From positions 1 to 60,653 of the forward strand of contig JADFIA010000012.1 in assembly GCA_022566895.1 (NCBI GenBank): a stretch of DNA of 60,653 bases, written 5' to 3'. Of the stretch, positions 16,270 to 25,115 are shown one piece after another. Source of the DNA: Pseudomonadota bacterium. Its GTDB lineage: Bacteria; Pseudomonadota; Alphaproteobacteria; Sphingomonadales; SMXR01. Below the pieces are notes generated by a model. That model was not told where the DNA came from. It did no database searches and was given only the letters and a program-made list of their open reading frames with translations. Position 1 is the stretch's first letter, and the number at the start of each line of letters is the position of its first letter. The translations under genes and the position numbers were made by a program.

Positions 16270-18354
16270 ATGCGGCCGGAGAAACTTTTTCCGCTGTTCT
16301 CGGATATTCAAGCTCTGGCCGGGGTTGGGCCGCGGGTGGCCCAATATCTGGAGCGGTTGGCCGGATCGCGGGTGATCGACCTTCTATGGCATCTGCCAAC
16401 GGGCTTTGTCGACCGGCGCTGGGAGCCGAAAATAAGCGAGCTGGTGCCCGGGCGCATCGCCACGCTTAGGCTCAAGATCGGCAAACACCGAAAGAGCCCG
16501 CGCCGCGGCATTCCTTACAAGATCGCGGCCAGCGACCAGACCGGTAAGCTGACCCTGGTGTTTTTCCGGGCCCAGGAGTCGTATCTGCTCGAGCAACTGC
16601 CCGAGCAGAGCGAGCGAATCGTCTCCGGCCGGGTCGACAGCTATGCCGACAAGTTGCAAATGGTTCACCCGGATTACATCTTGAAACCCGATCAGCGCGC
16701 TGCCCTGCCGGCTATCGAGCCGGTGTATCCGCTGACCCTGGGGCTGAGCAACCGGACCCTGCAAAAGGCGCTCAAAGGGGCGCTAAAAGAGATGCCCGAA
16801 CTGCCCGAGTGGATCGATCCCGGTTTCCTGAAGCAGCAGCAATGGCCGTCCTGGCGGCAGGCTTTGGAGGCCGCCCATACCCCCAAGGCGGAAGCGGATA
16901 TTCAACCCCAGGCGCCGCAGCGCCAGCGTCTGGCTTACGACGAGCTTTTGGCCAGCCAGATGGCCCTGGCGCTGGTGCGGCTACAGGCCAAGAAAAGCAA
17001 AGGCCGCGTCAACAAAGCGACGGGCCGGCTACAGGCGGTGGTGCGGTCCGGCCTGCCGTTCGTGCTGACGGCCTCCCAGGAGCAGGTATTGGGCGAGATT
17101 CAAGCGGATATGGCAGCCCCGGAAGCGATGCTGCGGCTGCTGCAGGGCGATGTCGGCAGCGGCAAGACGGTGGTCGCGCTGCTGGCCATGCTGAGTGCCG
17201 TCGAGGCTGGAGCCCAAGCGGCCCTGGCGGCGCCGACGGAAATTTTGGCGCGCCAGCATTTCATGGATCTCAAGCCGCGGCTCGAGGTGGCCGGCGTACG
17301 GCTCGCGTTCCTCTCCGGGCGCACCAGCAAAAACGAGCGCCAGAAAATTTTGACCGACCTTGAGCAAGGACGGTTGAATCTGATCGTTGGCACCCACGCT
17401 CTGTTGCAGGAGGATGTGAAGTTCAAGGACTTGGGGCTGGTGGTGGTCGATGAACAGCACCGATTCGGGGTCTACCAGCGCCTCGCCCTGTCACGCAAGG
17501 GCCGCACTGCGCCGGATGTGCTGGTGATGACCGCGACGCCGATCCCGCGCACCTTGAGCCTGACGGTTTACGGCGATATGGAGGTCTCGCGGATTACCGA
17601 AAAGCCGCCGGGGCGCCGGCCGGTGACAACTCGGGTCATATTGCTCAAGCGGCTCGACCAGGTAATCGCGGCGATGCGCCGGGCGCTCGAAAAGGGTGAC
17701 CGGATTTACTGGGTCTGTCCGCTGGTAGCCGAGTCCGAAGTGCTGGACCTGTCGGCGGCCGAAGACCGCTTCGAAACCCTGAGCGGCATCTTTCCGGGTC
17801 AGGTGGGTCTGGTGCACGGCCGTCTGAAGGGCGAGAAGAAAGATGCGGCGATGGCCGATTTTACGGCCGGCCGGCTGCAGATTCTCGTCTCGACCACGGT
17901 CATCGAGGTGGGGGTCGATGTACCCGAGGCCACGGTGATGATCGTCGAGCACGCCGAGCGGTTTGGTCTGGCCCAACTGCACCAGTTGCGGGGCCGGGTC
18001 GGCCGCAGCTCCCGCCCATCGAGCTGCCTTTTGTTGCGGGGTGAGAATTTGAGCGAAGTGGCGCGCTCACGCCTGGCGATCATGCGCCAGACCGACGATG
18101 GCTTCCGCATCGCCGAGGAGGACTTGCGGCTGCGGGGGGCCGGCGAGATTCTGGGCACCCGGCAAAGCGGCTTTCCCCAATTTCGGGTGGTCGATCTGGC
18201 CCGCCAGGCTTCTTTGCTGGAGCCGGCCCGCGACGACGCCCGTTTGGCGGTCGAAAAGGACCCGGGCCTTTCGACGCCGCGTGGTCGGGCCCTGCGCATA
18301 CTTTTGTATCTGTTCGAGCGCGAGGCGGCGGTCAGATATCTCAAATCGGGCTAA
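16270..18354 (+). CDS. recG: ATP-dependent DNA helicase RecG
   Basis: A 694-residue branch-migrating helicase for stalled forks and recombination intermediates. The wedge/OB region is N-terminal (GVGPRVAQYLERL, LLWHLPTGFVDRR). Walker A GDVGSGKTVVALLAM is near residue 295 and the DExH motif DEQHRFGVYQR near 395. TATPIPRTLSLTVYGDM, QLRGRVGRSS and the C-terminal TRQSGFPQFRVVDL block complete the family pattern. GAGGG precedes the ATG. It is divergent from sdhE-mfd. Confidence 0.97.
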   Translation: MRPEKLFPLFSDIQALAGVGPRVAQYLERLAGSRVIDLLWHLPTGFVDRRWEPKISELVPGRIATLRLKIGKHRKSPRRGIPYKIAASDQTGKLTLVFFRAQESYLLEQLPEQSERIVSGRVDSYADKLQMVHPDYILKPDQRAALPAIEPVYPLTLGLSNRTLQKALKGALKEMPELPEWIDPGFLKQQQWPSWRQALEAAHTPKAEADIQPQAPQRQRLAYDELLASQMALALVRLQAKKSKGRVNKATGRLQAVVRSGLPFVLTASQEQVLGEIQADMAAPEAMLRLLQGDVGSGKTVVALLAMLSAVEAGAQAALAAPTEILARQHFMDLKPRLEVAGVRLAFLSGRTSKNERQKILTDLEQGRLNLIVGTHALLQEDVKFKDLGLVVVDEQHRFGVYQRLALSRKGRTAPDVLVMTATPIPRTLSLTVYGDMEVSRITEKPPGRRPVTTRVILLKRLDQVIAAMRRALEKGDRIYWVCPLVAESEVLDLSAAEDRFETLSGIFPGQVGLVHGRLKGEKKDAAMADFTAGRLQILVSTTVIEVGVDVPEATVMIVEHAERFGLAQLHQLRGRVGRSSRPSSCLLLRGENLSEVARSRLAIMRQTDDGFRIAEEDLRLRGAGEILGTRQSGFPQFRVVDLARQASLLEPARDDARLAVEKDPGLSTPRGRALRILLYLFEREAAVRYLKSG

Positions 18355-18465
18355 ACCGACCGCCTGAAATTTTGTCGATATTTAAACAGAATTGTTCTTT
18401 GCGCGCAGCGGGCCAATGAATTATAAGGGCTGCCAACGTTGCCAAATAAAATAAGGGAAGGTGAT

Positions 18466-18963
18466 TTGCCCCGGATCGTGATGTTTCTTGCCGCTTTTGC
18501 GCTTGCCCTGACCGCATCGGTAAGGAGTGAGGCCGGCCCGTTCGAGGATGGCGTCATGGCCTACGACGAGGGCCGCTATGGCGTCGCCAAGACCCTGTTC
18601 GAAGGACTTGTGGCATCCGGCCACGCAAGCGCGGAGACGATGCTCGGGATCATGTATTTTAACGGCCAGGGAGTGGTCCAGGACCGTTTTATCGCCGCTA
18701 TCTACTTCTACAAAAGCGCTCGCCGCGGCAACGCCAACGCTCAATTGGCCCTGGGTTCGCTCTATATCCAGGGCATAGGCGTGGGAGCCAATACAGCGAC
18801 CGCCTACAAATGGGTGTCCCTGGCCGAAAAGGCTGCGGAGGGCCAGCTTGCCGAGGCGGCGAGAGAATTAAGGCAGCGCTTGGGGGCCGGCCTTAGTGAC
18901 CAGGAACGCCAATCCGTAGACGCCATAGTCGACCAATGGGAGCCCGTGCGGGCCTACAAATGA
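18466..18963 (+). CDS. Exported Sel1-like repeat protein
   Basis: About 165 residues. A signal peptide (MFLAAFALALTASVRSEA) is followed by Sel1/TPR-like repeats: MYFNGQGVVQDRFIAAIYFY and LYIQGIGVGANTATAYKWVS with the usual A-G-x-A spacing. Sel1 repeats act as protein-binding scaffolds and are frequent in envelope processes. I choose TTG at 18466, because AAGGGAAGG lies just upstream; TTG at 18439 and ATG at 18481 are alternatives. It is convergent with the ceramide-synthase-like gene, with stops 17 bp apart. A role in the neighbouring lipid system is not shown. Confidence 0.75.
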   Translation: MPRIVMFLAAFALALTASVRSEAGPFEDGVMAYDEGRYGVAKTLFEGLVASGHASAETMLGIMYFNGQGVVQDRFIAAIYFYKSARRGNANAQLALGSLYIQGIGVGANTATAYKWVSLAEKAAEGQLAEAARELRQRLGAGLSDQERQSVDAIVDQWEPVRAYK

Positions 18964-18979
18964 TTCTGAGCGTTCTGAT

Positions 18980-20128
18980 TCAGATCAAGGATTTTTCGTA
19001 AATCCGGTAGGTCTTGTATATCTCGGAGCCGCATTGCGAGAGAATATTGCGCATACCCAGATTGTCCTCGAGAATCCAGCTCAGCTCGCCCCACACCCCG
19101 CCACGCTTTACGACCGCCCTGCGGCAGTGCTCGATCAGGGAGATCGCCATGGTGCCGCCGATGCGCGTATCCTGGTATTTCTTGCGCACCCCCATCAAGG
19201 GGACCCGCACCCCGGTCGTACATCCCCGGCTCAGACGCCACAATAATTTGAGCCAGCCGAAGGGCAGGAGTTTGCCGTCGAGATCCCTGATCAGGCTGTT
19301 AACGTCGGGCAGGGTGATCATGAAGGCCGCCGGCTCGCCATCGTATTCACAGATTCGAACCATATAGTCGCGGATCAGGGGCCGCATGGACTTGGCCGCG
19401 TGCGCGGCCTCGGCGTCTGTAAAGGGCAAAAATCCCCAATTCCCCGACCAGGATTCGTTGAAGATTTCGAAGAAGGATTCGACTTCGGCCGTATAGTTGC
19501 GCTTGTTGATGCGCCGGATAACCAACCGCTTGTTGTTCTCGCCCGACCGGGTGATACGGCTCACAAAGGGCGGCATGCCCCGGCTGATGTCGAGCCTATA
19601 GGCGTACATGTCTTTGGCTTTTGAATAGCCGGCCGCCTTAAAGTGGGTCGCGTAATAGGGCCTGGCATGACCCATCATCAGCATCGGCGGCATGTCAAAG
19701 CCGTCGATGAGAAGCCCGCATTCGCTGTTGACCGAAAGATTGTAAGGCCCCTGAACCTGGTCCATGCCCTGGTCCTTGAGCCAGCTTTCGGCGGTTTCAA
19801 AGAGGGCGGTCGAAATCTCCGAATCGTCCACCGCCTCGTACATGCCGATTTGCCCTAGGCCCTTAAGGATAAGGTCCTGTACCATATCGCATACTTGGGC
19901 GCTGATGCGGCCGACCGGTTTGCCGCCGCGGTAGGCGATCCAGAACTGCGCCTTGGCGTGCTCGAACCAGGGATTCGTTTTGGGAGTCAGAAGCTCGAGG
20001 CGCTCCATCTCCAGGGGTTTGACCCAATTCGGGTCGTCTTTGTAGATCGCCTCGACGAGGCGGATGAAGGTCTTGAGATCGGCCTTGGATTCGACCTTTG
20101 AGATCCGGATCACGGACCCTTCGGTCAT
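18980..20128 (-). CDS. bcerS: GNAT-like acyltransferase, probable bacterial ceramide synthase
   Basis: A 382-residue protein with a GNAT-like core (ISKVESKADLKTFIRLVEAI, FWIAYRGGKPVGRISAQ, TALFETAESWLKDQGMDQVQ, PAAFMITLPDVNSL). Length and layout fit the family that in Caulobacter N-acylates the sphingoid base to make (dihydro)ceramide. That family is unrelated to eukaryotic ceramide synthases. The assignment rests on these sequence features and on the serine palmitoyltransferase, ACP, reductase and acyl ligase genes 8-12 kb away. ATG at 20128 is 5 bp after the hydroxylase stop, so it is the last gene of a five-gene operon. A generic GNAT protein remains the alternative. Confidence 0.75.
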   Translation of the reverse strand: MTEGSVIRISKVESKADLKTFIRLVEAIYKDDPNWVKPLEMERLELLTPKTNPWFEHAKAQFWIAYRGGKPVGRISAQVCDMVQDLILKGLGQIGMYEAVDDSEISTALFETAESWLKDQGMDQVQGPYNLSVNSECGLLIDGFDMPPMLMMGHARPYYATHFKAAGYSKAKDMYAYRLDISRGMPPFVSRITRSGENNKRLVIRRINKRNYTAEVESFFEIFNESWSGNWGFLPFTDAEAAHAAKSMRPLIRDYMVRICEYDGEPAAFMITLPDVNSLIRDLDGKLLPFGWLKLLWRLSRGCTTGVRVPLMGVRKKYQDTRIGGTMAISLIEHCRRAVVKRGGVWGELSWILEDNLGMRNILSQCGSEIYKTYRIYEKSLI

Positions 20129-20133
20129 GTCGG

Positions 20134-20913
20134 TTAACCGCGTTCGGAAAGACCCGAGGCACGTCGCCGCTCGCGCGGTGTATCGGGTCCGAGGCCGCCC
20201 GAAAGCCGGGCCACCCAAGGATAGGTTTCCGCCTCGGCGGCGGTATAACCGAGATTAAAGATGGTCGGGCTCTTGTTCGGCCGCTCTTCAACCTCGTAAA
20301 AGGTTCCGAACAGCCGATCCCAGTAAAAGTTGGTAATCCCGAAATTACCGCTTTCGTCCTGGAAGTGATGAGCCAGATGGCGCTGTTTCATACGCCTCAG
20401 CCATTTGTACTTGGGCTTGTACGACAGATGCTGGATGCAGTGGAAAAATTCATAAAAACAGGTCGTAAACAGGCCGCCCGCAAAAGCGCTGGCGGCACCG
20501 CCAATCCCGTCCAGCAGCCAGCCGATCGAGGCGGTGGCCAGAAAAATCGTCGGCAAGGTCGTATAAAGCGCCCCGAACAGGACGCTTAGATCGTACGGGT
20601 CCTGATGGTGATCGTAATGGATGCGTTTCCAGACCTTGGCGGTCAGCGGGGATTTGTAAAGTGCCCTGGAGTGCAGAACCCAGCGGTGGAGTACATACCA
20701 GATCAGCGGATAAATCAGCACCGCCGAAATTACGGCGATGATATTCGGCCCCAGCGCCGTGGCATATTTGACCGCCACAGTGGCGCTGGCGATGCCGAGA
20801 ACGACATAGACGGCGATGGCGTAATACTGGACATAGGCCAAGACCAGATCCTTCAACGTCATCTTGTCGAGATAATATCGCTTGCCGCTCCAAAACCCTA
20901 AACGCGCAGCCAC
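20134..20913 (-). CDS. Fatty acid hydroxylase / sterol desaturase superfamily membrane enzyme
   Basis: 259 residues with four or five hydrophobic segments and the di-iron histidine boxes of the superfamily: HRWVLH, HYDHHQD, FFHCIQH and HLAHHF. Such enzymes hydroxylate or desaturate lipid acyl chains or sphingoid bases at the membrane. Lying directly upstream of the ceramide-synthase-like gene, it is a candidate for hydroxylating the sphingoid base or the N-acyl chain. That is inferred from context. An ordinary carotenoid or fatty acid hydroxylase cannot be excluded. Confidence 0.85.
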   Translation of the reverse strand: MAARLGFWSGKRYYLDKMTLKDLVLAYVQYYAIAVYVVLGIASATVAVKYATALGPNIIAVISAVLIYPLIWYVLHRWVLHSRALYKSPLTAKVWKRIHYDHHQDPYDLSVLFGALYTTLPTIFLATASIGWLLDGIGGAASAFAGGLFTTCFYEFFHCIQHLSYKPKYKWLRRMKQRHLAHHFQDESGNFGITNFYWDRLFGTFYEVEERPNKSPTIFNLGYTAAEAETYPWVARLSGGLGPDTPRERRRASGLSERG

Positions 20914-21018
20914 GGCTCTCTCCCAGTTTTCTTTTTCGGTCCGGTTGCAGTTCCCGGCCCTATTCGGTCACCCCAATAACCGAGAAAGGGCCCAGGGGCA
21001 AGCGAAAGGCATCGCCAT

Positions 21019-22542
21019 TTAGGCCTTTTTCCTTGACAGCACTCGACCGACGCGACCCAGTGCCGCGACGTCGCGTGGCTCGAATCCCCAGCGCACCAGT
21101 ACCAACAGTGACAGGGCAACGGCCACCACTCCGGCAACGACGCTGGCCGCTGCCCCGAGCTTGGCGATCTGCGGCAGGACCAGCCCGGCAATAAGCGCAG
21201 CGCCGGAAGAAACCGCCAGCGGCCGTAGCAACGATAGCCGATAAGGCTGCAGCCGAAAGAAGATCCAGGATTCGCCGAGGCTTAAGATTGCCGTTACATT
21301 CAGTCCGGCCGCGGCCGCCACCGCAGCGCCAACGGCACCGTATTCGGGGGTCAGCCAATATTGCAAGACGAACAGAGTGGTCAGACCCGCAAGACCATTG
21401 AACAATGGCAGCAAGCGCCCCGCCATCATCTCGATCAGGGCCGAGGACGGGCCGGTCAGACCCTCGATGATCCGCCCGAGCGCAAGGATCAAGATGACCC
21501 CTCCGGCCACCTGATAATCTTTGGAGAAAGGGGCCAGCAAATCATGGCGGATCAGAATGACAATGACACCGATCGGTAGCACCAGGCAACTGATCAGCCG
21601 GGTCGTAAAGGCGTACATTTCCGACAGCGCCTGGCGCTCGGCGCGGGCGTGACGGAAAGAAGCGTAGGGGGCAACCACATATTCAAAACTCTGGCGGATG
21701 ACCTGCAACAGGCTGGCAATGCGCCGGCCGATGCCATAGATCGCCGCCGCCTGGGCGCCGGCAGCGCCCGGTAGTAACTGGTTCAGCAAAAGGATCGGCA
21801 AATCTGAATTCAGCTTCTTGATCAGATTGGCCGGCGTCATCATGATTGCGAACGCCATCATTTCGCGACCGAGACCCGGCTCGCCACGGCGGCTGAACAA
21901 CCCATCCAGCTGGTAGAACCTTGCCGCTAAGCGAAAGGCCAAAAACGCCGCCACCGCGACCGAAAACAGATGCGCGAAGAACAAACCAAAGCTGTGAAAT
22001 CCCAACAGGTAGAAGACCACCGCGCCGGTCAACCGCAGGCCCTGCTCGTAAAAAATACGAATCCGAATCTCGGGCCCGAAACGTCGGTGCGCCCGGACGC
22101 TGGCGGTGAGGACCTCGGTCAGGGTCCAGAACGGCAGCACCCAGGCGTAAACCCGGATGATGGAAACCAGATGTTCCTTGTCCGCCTCGCCGGCATGGAC
22201 AATCTCGGCTAACTGGGGCGCCAGAATTACGAACCCGACGGCGAGAAATGTGGAAATTAATAGCGAAGTTGCGACCGCGATCTTGAAAATCCCAGCGGCG
22301 CGCCGTGGGTCCTCGGTGCGCGGCACGAACCGTTGCAGGGTTGTCGACATGGCAAATTCGGACAGCGTCGTCGAGACGCGGACGGCACTCCACAGGGTGA
22401 AAAACAGCCCCAAGGTCTCGCCACCGTAGAGGCCGGCCAGGATGGGCAGGGCGGCAACTTCCACAAGCGCCCCGAGGCGACCGAGAAAGGCCGTGCCCAC
22501 ACTCTTCGCTAGGGCAGCATTTTTCTCAATATCTTCCGGCAT
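21019..22542 (-). CDS. MATE/MOP-superfamily lipid-linked flippase (Wzx-like)
   Basis: 507 residues with about 12-14 hydrophobic helices, typical of polysaccharide-export flippases (LGRLGALVEVAALPILAGLY at the N-terminus, later GAVGAAVAAAAGLN). No glycosyltransferases are nearby, so a classic O-antigen role is not supported by context. It lies 28 bp after the LptG-like gene and 105 bp before the hydroxylase in the same orientation. Moving a lipid intermediate across the inner membrane for the sphingolipid pathway is a reasonable inference, no more. Confidence 0.8.
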   Translation of the reverse strand: MPEDIEKNAALAKSVGTAFLGRLGALVEVAALPILAGLYGGETLGLFFTLWSAVRVSTTLSEFAMSTTLQRFVPRTEDPRRAAGIFKIAVATSLLISTFLAVGFVILAPQLAEIVHAGEADKEHLVSIIRVYAWVLPFWTLTEVLTASVRAHRRFGPEIRIRIFYEQGLRLTGAVVFYLLGFHSFGLFFAHLFSVAVAAFLAFRLAARFYQLDGLFSRRGEPGLGREMMAFAIMMTPANLIKKLNSDLPILLLNQLLPGAAGAQAAAIYGIGRRIASLLQVIRQSFEYVVAPYASFRHARAERQALSEMYAFTTRLISCLVLPIGVIVILIRHDLLAPFSKDYQVAGGVILILALGRIIEGLTGPSSALIEMMAGRLLPLFNGLAGLTTLFVLQYWLTPEYGAVGAAVAAAAGLNVTAILSLGESWIFFRLQPYRLSLLRPLAVSSGAALIAGLVLPQIAKLGAAASVVAGVVAVALSLLVLVRWGFEPRDVAALGRVGRVLSRKKA

Positions 22543-22570
22543 TAAAGACGGTCTTTCCCCATCGGCCCGG

Positions 22571-23689
22571 TCATTCCTCGGTATAGAAAATCACCGCCAT
22601 ACCCACGGTCAAGAAAAGAAGAAAAGGGGCAGTGGCCGCCAGAAAGGGGGGCGCGACCCCAAACTCACCCATCGCCATCATGAAATTGTCGGCTACAAAG
22701 AAAGTGAAACCTAAAGCCATACCGGTCACCACCCGCAACAAAAGTGAACCCGCTCGGTGAATTCCAAAGCCGGCGATGGCACCCAGCAACGGCATCAGAA
22801 GGGTCGAAGCGGGACCGGTAAACTTCTGCAATAATGAGGCGATCAAGGAATTGACCTGTCTTCCTTCGGCGCTGAGGCGCTTGATGGCCCGGTAAAGGGA
22901 TATGGCGGTCGAAAAATCCGGCTCGATCGTAGCGTTCAAGAAGCGCTCGGGGGGTAGCGTAATGTCCCAGTCGCTGCTTTCCTCCGGCACGAAGCTGTGG
23001 GTCGTGACATCGAAGCGCCGCAAATCGAACAGTTTCCACTTATTGTCGATGTAAGCTGCGAAATTGGCCCGCACCAGATTGGCGACCTTGCCCGTCTCGT
23101 CGCGGCTGTAAATCGAAACTTGTTCCAGGATCACGACAGGGCCGTTGCGTCGCACCGCCCCGGTCAGGATTATGTTGCGGCCGTCGACGATGCGAGCGTG
23201 GGCGGAAAATTCCGGCGGCGGCGCCAGGCCGACCGCATAGTCGTTGTCCTCCCAATACTTCAACTCGGCGTTGGCACCGATCAAAACCGTTTCATTGAAA
23301 GCGAAATGCAGGACCGCGATGATGCCGCAAACGAGCCCCATCGGCAGAAGAATGCGGTGCGAGGAGAGGCCGGACGCCTTCATGACCACGATCTCGCTGT
23401 GCTGATTTAGCGTGGCCATGGCCAGAAGCGTTGCCAAAAGCGCGGTAAAGGGAATGAATTGCGAAGTCAGCTGCGGCAGGCGTAACTTCAAATAATAGAA
23501 AATCTGGGCACTTGAAGACCCATCGGCGGCCAGGATATCGTCCGAAACCGTCAGCAGATCGAGCAGCTGAAGGGTTGCCACCAGACCCACCAAGAGACCT
23601 AAAAACCGGGCCACATAGAGGCCGGCCACATATCGGGCCATGCTCATCGACGGCAGAAAGAAGCGCCGTGTGGTGCTCAGGGCACTCAT
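22571..23689 (-). CDS. lptG: LptG-type YjgP/YjgQ permease
   Basis: 372 residues with three N-terminal and three C-terminal membrane helices around a periplasmic beta-jellyroll, the LptF/LptG topology. The N-terminal MARYVAGLYVARFLGLLVG and SEIVVMKASGLSSHRIL segments carry the coupling-helix signature. LptG pairs with LptF and LptB2 to extract LPS from the inner membrane. Its start overlaps the lptF end by 4 bp. The usual neighbours of lipopolysaccharide lptFG (pepA, lptD, surA) are absent, and instead the pair heads an operon ending in a ceramide-synthase-like gene. It may therefore be a sphingolipid-specific paralogue. Confidence 0.85.
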   Translation of the reverse strand: MSALSTTRRFFLPSMSMARYVAGLYVARFLGLLVGLVATLQLLDLLTVSDDILAADGSSSAQIFYYLKLRLPQLTSQFIPFTALLATLLAMATLNQHSEIVVMKASGLSSHRILLPMGLVCGIIAVLHFAFNETVLIGANAELKYWEDNDYAVGLAPPPEFSAHARIVDGRNIILTGAVRRNGPVVILEQVSIYSRDETGKVANLVRANFAAYIDNKWKLFDLRRFDVTTHSFVPEESSDWDITLPPERFLNATIEPDFSTAISLYRAIKRLSAEGRQVNSLIASLLQKFTGPASTLLMPLLGAIAGFGIHRAGSLLLRVVTGMALGFTFFVADNFMMAMGEFGVAPPFLAATAPFLLFLTVGMAVIFYTEE

Positions 23690-24879
23690 CCGTAATCCCT
23701 TTCAAAGCTGGCGATCAGGCGTCGGAATGGCCATTTGATCATATTCCACAGCCCCTGAAGCCACAAAAGTGGATCGCCACCCACCCGGTTGGCGCGGATA
23801 TGAAAAAACCACACGGACAAGACCGCCATGCCGAACAGCATCGGCCAGATCGACTTGTAAGGTGCGGCGCCGCCGGCGATCATGGTCTCACCCACCTCGA
23901 GCAGCTCGTTGAAAACGATAACCAGCGTGATCCCCACCACAAGCCCCAACGAGCGCCCGGTCCTCTTGTTGGTGATTCCGAGGGCGCAACCGAGGAACGG
24001 CGCGAACAAAAAGAGCAGGGTGATGGTCAGCCGCCAGTGAAGATTACCGCGCATTTGATTGTATTCGGTGGTGTCGAGCGACGGCTCGTCGAGGCGGGCC
24101 CATAATTCGGGCATCGTCAGCTCGAGATATTCCTTGCCGCGGTCCCGGAAGGCCTCGAAGGTTGGCAGCTCGATCCGGATATCCTGGACATCGAAAGTCA
24201 GAACCCTCGGTTTCCCGTGCCCCTCGTTCAAATTCACCAGCCGGCCATTATACAGCCTCAGGATCACGTGCTGGCGATTGCTGGTCGAAAAGAAACCGCC
24301 GCGGTCCGCTGTGATCGTAAGGCGTCGGCCGTCCTTTAGGGTGCGCTCCAGGAACACACCGATGAGTTCGGCGCCGTTATTGCGCGATTCTTCAATCCTC
24401 AAGACCATATTGTCTGACAGATTGACAAACTCGCCGACCTTGATGCTGGCGCCGAGCGCGCCGCTTCTGAGGTCGAACACCAGACCGAAATAAGCGTACC
24501 GGCTAAACGGCTGGACATAACTTACCAGCGCCACATTGATCGCCATCAGGGCGACGGTCAGCATGAGCAACGGGCGAAGAATACGCTTAAGGCCGACACC
24601 GCTGGCGCCAATGGCATCGAGTTCGCTGTTCATAGATAATTTTCTGAACGCCACCAGGACACCCAAAAACAGCCCAAGCGGCAAGGCGAGGCCCAAATAA
24701 TGGGGCACCAGACTGCCCAGAAGCCGAAATACAACTTCAACCGGGCCGCCCTGATTGACCACAAAATCAAACAGCCGTAGCATGCGCTCCAGCAGCAAGA
24801 GCATCGCCGCGACGCCGAGCGTCATGATCAAGGGGCCCAAAACCTGGCGGATGATATAGCGATCCAGAAGAGTAAACAT
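23686..24879 (-). CDS. lptF: LptF-type YjgP/YjgQ permease
   Basis: 397 residues with LptF topology: LDRYIIRQVLGPLIMTLGVA, then FRKLSMNSELDAIGASGVGL as the coupling segment, a periplasmic jellyroll (about 130-270) with GVFLERTLKDGRRLTITADR, and C-terminal helices containing FAPFLGCALG. It is the first gene of the minus-strand operon lptF-lptG-flippase-hydroxylase-bcerS. The upstream spacer (24880-25091) is shared with a divergent DUF2141 gene. Whether it serves LPS or sphingolipid export depends on whether a second lptFG pair exists in the genome, which the window cannot show. Confidence 0.87.
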   Translation of the reverse strand: MFTLLDRYIIRQVLGPLIMTLGVAAMLLLLERMLRLFDFVVNQGGPVEVVFRLLGSLVPHYLGLALPLGLFLGVLVAFRKLSMNSELDAIGASGVGLKRILRPLLMLTVALMAINVALVSYVQPFSRYAYFGLVFDLRSGALGASIKVGEFVNLSDNMVLRIEESRNNGAELIGVFLERTLKDGRRLTITADRGGFFSTSNRQHVILRLYNGRLVNLNEGHGKPRVLTFDVQDIRIELPTFEAFRDRGKEYLELTMPELWARLDEPSLDTTEYNQMRGNLHWRLTITLLFLFAPFLGCALGITNKRTGRSLGLVVGITLVIVFNELLEVGETMIAGGAAPYKSIWPMLFGMAVLSVWFFHIRANRVGGDPLLWLQGLWNMIKWPFRRLIASFERDYG

Positions 24880-24911
24880 GCAAACTTTGTCCTGTTCGTA
24901 TGTGCCGAGCG

Positions 24912-24970
24912 TTGGCTATTGTCTCAAATACCATCGCCGGCCCCCCTTTTGAAACCCGATTTTGGCTATT
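24912..24970. promoter_or_regulatory. Direct repeats TTGGCTATT, 50 bp apart, between divergent lipid operons
   Basis: TTGGCTATT occurs at 24912-24920 and 24962-24970, and a one-mismatch copy (TTGCCTATT) at 25027-25035. The first two are exactly 50 bp apart, close to five helical turns. They sit in the 212-bp AT-richer spacer between the divergent lptF and DUF2141 genes. A shared operator for both lipid operons is possible. No known regulator motif is recognised. Confidence 0.35.
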
Positions 24971-25115
24971 CTGTGGGCCTTTCGGATTCATAACCTTCAT
25001 AGAATGGCCAAATCTCAGACATATTTTTGCCTATTTTCTAGTCTTTTCCTTGGAAAGTCATTAAGTCAGTTCGCTTGGCACCAACCGCCGGGTGATTTCG
25101 AAGCAGGAAAAAGCA

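Noticed and set aside
18975-18988. CTGAT-TCAG-ATCAA, one mismatch from an FNR box
   Set aside because: It lies at the convergent 3' ends of the Sel1 and ceramide-synthase genes, with no promoter to regulate.
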